A stretch of 64,000 bases of DNA, from assembly GCA_022393335.1 (NCBI GenBank), contig JAJEKB010021314.1:320260-384259 (forward strand), in the 5' to 3' direction. Every line of letters begins with the position of its first letter. Within the stretch, counting starts at the first letter, position 1. This DNA comes from Macrotrachela quadricornifera. Taxonomy: Eukaryota > Rotifera > Eurotatoria > Philodinida > Philodinidae. The notes under the pieces are model-generated. The model worked only from the letters and a program-made list of their open reading frames with translations, did not search any database and was not told the origin of the DNA. Positions 60,040 through 64,000 of this stretch are shown in pieces. The translations under genes and the position numbers were made by a program.

Positions 60040-60373
60040 ACGTTGGTGAAGTTTAGCGGCAGATTCGAGTTTTTCCAGGGAATATTTGCACATTAACCTG
60101 TGTCGAAGCAGCTTATCAGTGTTTCTTGTACAACTCAACGAGCTCTATCCAATGGTATCCTGAAATCTTCGATAGCTAAACTATAATTTTCAGATTTTTT
60201 TCGAGTGCCATCGATGTGCCAAAGATCATAGTTTGAGCCATCAAAGTTGTGAGTATACCATTGAATAGAGCTCATCGAGTTGCACAAGACACACTAATCA
60301 CCTGCTTCGACATAAGTTAATGTGCAAATATTCTCTAGAAAAACTCGAATCTGCTGCTAACTTCATCAACGTA
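60040..60373. mobile_element. Foldback element (334 bp)
   Basis: Left arm ACGTTGGTGAAGTTTAGCGG...ATTCGAGTTTTTC...ATATTTGCACATTAAC...CGAAGCAG and ACTCAACGAGCTCTATCCAATGG are mirrored by the right arm CCATTGAATAGAGCTCATCGAGT...GTTAATGTGCAAATATTC...AAAACTCGAAT...CTTCATCAACGT. The spacer in the middle is about 80 bp. No coding sequence. It shares the (C/T)GAGCTCTATC word with the MITE at 26224. Confidence 0.8.
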
Positions 60374-61766
60374 TATTTTCTTAATGTAGTGAAATGGTAA
60401 ATGATTCTACAATGATATATTGTCTTTATTGCTTCTAAAATTAAAATAAAGATGCATATTGCATCAAATTAAAGATGCTTCTTCCTAGGAATTAGATAAG
60501 TCGAAGTTATTCATTCAAAATAAATTTTCATTTCTTCTTATAAAATAATTACTATTTACAGGATTAAATTCTCATTTGTACATATAGTACAGAACAGTTA
60601 GCCTATATCTTTAGCTGATATATTGAGCTCACTCTCAGTTTGGTATCTGTCCTCGATCTAGTCCTTTCCTTGAATTTTCATATGCCTATGTATTCATATG
60701 ATCGTGAATACACAAAAGATTTAGGGTTAGATAACGAATATAGTCATATTATGATCCAATCGAAGATGAAGATTGTAATAGAAGAATGTCAATCAAAAGT
60801 TACCATCAACTGTAAAACAAAGATGAAAAATGTATAAGCTGTCATTAGCAATGCTGAACTAATAAATCTTCTGGAAAATAAACAGTTGAGATGATAGATG
60901 AGACGTATAACAAGAGTAAAATTTATTCATTTGACACTAAAGCTGTTACCGGATGTGTGTAGATCCGCCCTTTAGTTTTTTTTCTAGATGACTTATTCAT
61001 AAAACTTGATATGGACTCTAGTACATTGATGGAAGGTCGACGATTAGAAAAGAGATCACTAGAGAAAAGACAGATATTAAAGTAGAAGAAAGTGAAAAAC
61101 AACATTGAGGATCCAGGCGAACCTGTAAAAAGCGTACGAGGGTTATAATTAGTTATCATAAGTTTTTTTTGGGTTTAATTAATAGGCCCAAAATTATCGA
61201 AATTCATACAAGGACATGCATATTGAGGTCATTTTGAGTTTGCTGCTATCTATCAAGTCGTTTTACCTCTCTTTTTATTATTACATTGTTTTCTCCTTCT
61301 TTATTTTTTCTTTTATCTAATTACATGTTACATATAAATGTGCTTCCTTACGAATCCATTATACTTCTTCCTATATACTTGTATCGCTCGTGATCGTGTT
61401 AATAACACCGCTGTGAATCCCTACAATATTTTTTGTAAGCACTTCCAAGTGTAACAACGAAGAGAGCAAAGCCCCAGAATAAATTTTGTTCGATTAAGTA
61501 TATAAAATAGAGGCGAAGAATGAGAAAAATATTTATTTTTATTATAATGCGCAATTATAATAATTTCGGCGCTGAATATAAACGAATTAACTGTAAATAT
61601 TCGAATATCACTTCCTTTCTAGCTGTGTATATAACTAATCGGTGCAAGAAAATAACTATATTCTTTCTGTTAAAATTCACTGTATAGACTAGTGGAGGAA
61701 AAAACAGTGACTAGCAAAAACATCACCTATGTAATTTGAAAAGCAAGCCAAATTAATAGGTACCTG
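60374..61766. other. No gene supported
   Basis: Sequence upstream of the GPCR. ORFs at 60640-60837 (plus) and 60923-61159 (minus) have no recognisable features or splice partners. Confidence 0.4.
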
Positions 61767-62921
61767 ATGCCAGCATACCTACTCTGTAATGCAAGCCAAT
61801 CTGCTAATATATACTTGAGCTATTCATTGCCAGGTTTAATATCAATTGACATACTTCGGCAGAAATCAATAGAATGGAAGCGAGCATTGGAAGTAATTTA
61901 TATGTTCGTGGCTACATTGCAATTTTTACTATCGCTAGTTTTAAATTTTATAATGATTCAGACTTTGTTGCGAAAGAAAATTCGAATCACAACCTGTGGA
62001 ATCTATTTGTTATTGTTCAGTTTTACAGGTTTGATTGAAATGCCCACTTTCTATCTAAGAATTATTGTTACCTTGTATTTTAACGAAGAATTGAACAAAA
62101 ACAGTTTATTTTATTGCCGTCTGACTACAGCTGCTTTGGATTGGTCATTTTTTGCATCTTTATGGAGTTGTTCATTTGTAGCAGTTGAACGAGTATTGAT
62201 TCAGTGTTTTAAGTTTAGTATCTATCGTTCACGAAAATATTCTCTCACAATTTCCCTTTTGCTAATAATTGTAACAACAACAGCAGCATCAGTAACGTGG
62301 TTACTTAATACTCAAAGTACAACGCATCCAATTCTTCCGACAATGTATCTATGTAAAATGCCACTAAAGTTGCAAGCAACTTGGAAACTCGTGCATCAAA
62401 TTGTTGCCAGTATATATATCCATTTAGTTATACCGTGGATTTTACATATTCTATCATCCGTATGCATTTTAATTCATATCATACGACGCAGAATTATTAT
62501 GACTGATGCGAAAAGACCAGAATGGCTTAAAATTATGTATCAGCAGTTAAAAAAACACAGGGAATTTTTTATTCCACCAATAGTTATTCTTACTTTAACA
62601 ATGCCACAGTATATCTTGAACAAATTATTGAATTCTAATGAAGGACCTTGCCCTAACTATGATACAGATGTGTATCTCAGAATGCGCATAATATTTGGCT
62701 TACTATATTATTTGCCGCAAACTATTGGATTTTTTATCTATATTTATCCATCAAATGTTTATATGAATCAATTTCGACAAACATGGACAGTAAAGACTGT
62801 TAATCTAATCAAAAGGACTATATTCCAACAGTTCTCTAATACAAATACTCCCACCATTTATATAATCTGCTGCCAAAACGCAGTTCTTTCAGAAACATCT
62901 CTTTTCATCAGTCGTTTCTAA
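61767..62921 (+). CDS. Rhodopsin-family GPCR, rotifer type
   Basis: A single exon encodes up to 384 residues with seven hydrophobic helices: about 42-64, 75-98, 118-138, 157-181, 212-240, 268-286 and 306-328. Family marks are C117 at the start of helix 3 paired with C196 in the second extracellular loop (YLCKMP), an E141-R142 pair (VAVERV) at the cytoplasmic end of helix 3 equivalent to E/DRY, and a basic third intracellular loop (RRRIIMTDAKRPEW). The NPxxY motif of helix 7 is degenerate (PQTIGFFIY). A glycosylation site (N8-A-S) lies in the N-terminus. The ligand is unknown; it would act at the plasma membrane through heterotrimeric G proteins. The first ATG is used here and no other start is favoured. 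No lesions. Confidence 0.8.
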   Translation: MPAYLLCNASQSANIYLSYSLPGLISIDILRQKSIEWKRALEVIYMFVATLQFLLSLVLNFIMIQTLLRKKIRITTCGIYLLLFSFTGLIEMPTFYLRIIVTLYFNEELNKNSLFYCRLTTAALDWSFFASLWSCSFVAVERVLIQCFKFSIYRSRKYSLTISLLLIIVTTTAASVTWLLNTQSTTHPILPTMYLCKMPLKLQATWKLVHQIVASIYIHLVIPWILHILSSVCILIHIIRRRIIMTDAKRPEWLKIMYQQLKKHREFFIPPIVILTLTMPQYILNKLLNSNEGPCPNYDTDVYLRMRIIFGLLYYLPQTIGFFIYIYPSNVYMNQFRQTWTVKTVNLIKRTIFQQFSNTNTPTIYIICCQNAVLSETSLFISRF

Positions 62922-63806
62922 CCTTTAACATCTTCTCTTTAGCAACATAAATTTCATTTTGAAAAAAGAGCAAAGAATGATGAAATGCATCTACTTTATT
63001 TCTTTTGACAATTTGTACTATTCTTTTCTTATAACTTTTCAACATTTTTCCTATACTCATGCACAATCACCCAACTATCTTCATTTATTTTTTTAATTTG
63101 ACGAAGAAAAAATCGAATCAAACTGAAATCAGATTCGCAACTTGTTTCAGATAAACAGTCAAATCAATCAATAATAGAATGAACATTTCTGTCTTTTTTT
63201 CAATATTGTTCAGATCAAATAATTGTGATAAAATGATGAAATAGTAAGCGAAGACAGGAATTTCGATTTAAAAGCAAATATGCACCTGGGAATTCTCTTT
63301 AGCATACCAGATGGAGCTAGAGTATGTATATAATTTATATTGAGCTATATTTTTATTTATTATTCAATAATATGATTGATTTTAATGTTATCATATATAT
63401 TTTAAAAATGTAAAATGAATGTATCGATATAACGATCTTCACAACGTGTTGTAAAGGAGAGGACAAATGAGAATACTGATGGTTAAAACATATTTCTTTT
63501 ATATATCTATCATTGCATTTTGACAAGATAAAATACTTTCATATCTAAGGTTGATCACATATAATTTTAATTCCAAGAAATTTTTCATATTTTTATTAAT
63601 TTATTCTGATTTGTTCCTTGAAAAAATACTTATAGTTATACGAAATAAATAATATTGCATTATTTATCATATTAATTACAAATAGATGTCATTAAATTTA
63701 ATTATTATCCTAAAATATATAATATCTTTATTTCTTAGATGAAAAAAGAAGAATATATTTGCATATTTTAGATAAATTTTATTTGTCGTGTTGTGTAAGA
63801 AGTAAT
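62922..63806. other. No gene seen; upstream of second transporter copy
   Basis: AT-rich intergenic sequence. CATATTTTAG at about 63761-63770 is shared with the region just upstream of the transporter at 20306 and may be a 5' UTR intron acceptor. Confidence 0.45.
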
Positions 63807-64000
63807 ATGTCGATTGAACAGAGTGATCGAGAATCGTTTGCAATCATTCATGTTGGAATTCAATCCGATAAAAACAAATTAAAAATCAAATATACAAATA
63901 AAGTTACAAATCTTGATGAATTTAAAAAATTTATTATTAATAAAACAAATGCCTCTATAATTGTTGTTATTTCTGATAGTATTTCATTAGATAGTCTCTC
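63807..64000 (+). CDS. Second SLC10A7-like gene copy, 5' part
   Basis: Runs off the window edge. The 64 codons present start MSIEQSDRESFAIIHVGIQS and end in NASIIVVISDSISLDSLS. They match the N-terminal extra domain of the transporter at 20306-21799, starting at its fifth codon. There are no stops. The first 99 bp differ from copy 1 at about one base in three, whereas the last 95 bp differ at only two bases. Whether the transporter domain follows cannot be seen. It is in direct orientation to copy 1, about 43 kb away. Confidence 0.8.
   Translation, partial: MSIEQSDRESFAIIHVGIQSDKNKLKIKYTNKVTNLDEFKKFIINKTNASIIVVISDSISLDSL

Overview
The window looks like nuclear DNA of a bdelloid rotifer (Rotaria/Adineta-type). 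This is an inference from AT-rich sequence, very short GT-AG introns (about 40-65 nt) in conserved genes, the standard genetic code, a cysteine-rich NHL-repeat secreted protein and a divergent rhodopsin-type GPCR of kinds seen in rotifer genomes, and a heavy load of decaying genes and small transposons. No search could be run, so genus and species are not claimed.

Layout. 1-6.5 kb: foldback repeats, a 45-bp minisatellite and a neprilysin remnant. 6.6-9.8 kb: a secreted NHL-repeat gene broken by a stop codon and by a 401-bp insertion built of GGATCC palindromes. 10.2-12.0 kb: a dead mariner with long inverted ends. 14.2-17.4 kb (minus): intact 16-exon TSR1, a 40S ribosome-assembly factor. 20.3-21.8 kb: an intact SLC10A7-type transporter with an extra N-terminal domain; the start of a second copy lies at the right edge (63.8 kb). 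23.7-29.4 kb: two decayed copies of a zinc-finger-like gene in inverted orientation, with a small two-exon gene and large palindromic MITEs between them. 30-34.9 kb: an MITE-split minus-strand ORF and a 5'-truncated CASP (golgin) gene. 37-42.6 kb: four insertions with short-motif arrays, one pair of which appears to have mediated an inversion, and a chimeric EMC2-like/eRF3-like gene in decay. 43-44.4 kb: an Ig-domain muscle-type pseudogene. 45-54.4 kb: minisatellites and foldback transposons with no convincing gene. 57.7-63 kb: a four-TM membrane protein, a minus-strand pseudogene and a GPCR.

The most unusual content is a set of non-autonomous elements. They have short terminal inverted repeats, and where the target duplication is clear it is often 8 bp (hAT-like). 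Their interiors are arrays of very short, often self-complementary words, and each family uses a different word: GGATCC, AGTACT, TCTAGA, ACTGCG(C/T)CGCAGT, GATAAGCACG. Apparently intact genes are TSR1, the SLC10A7-like transporter, the four-TM protein, the GPCR and the 66-aa two-exon gene. No operon-like or pathway linkage is visible; neighbours appear functionally unrelated.
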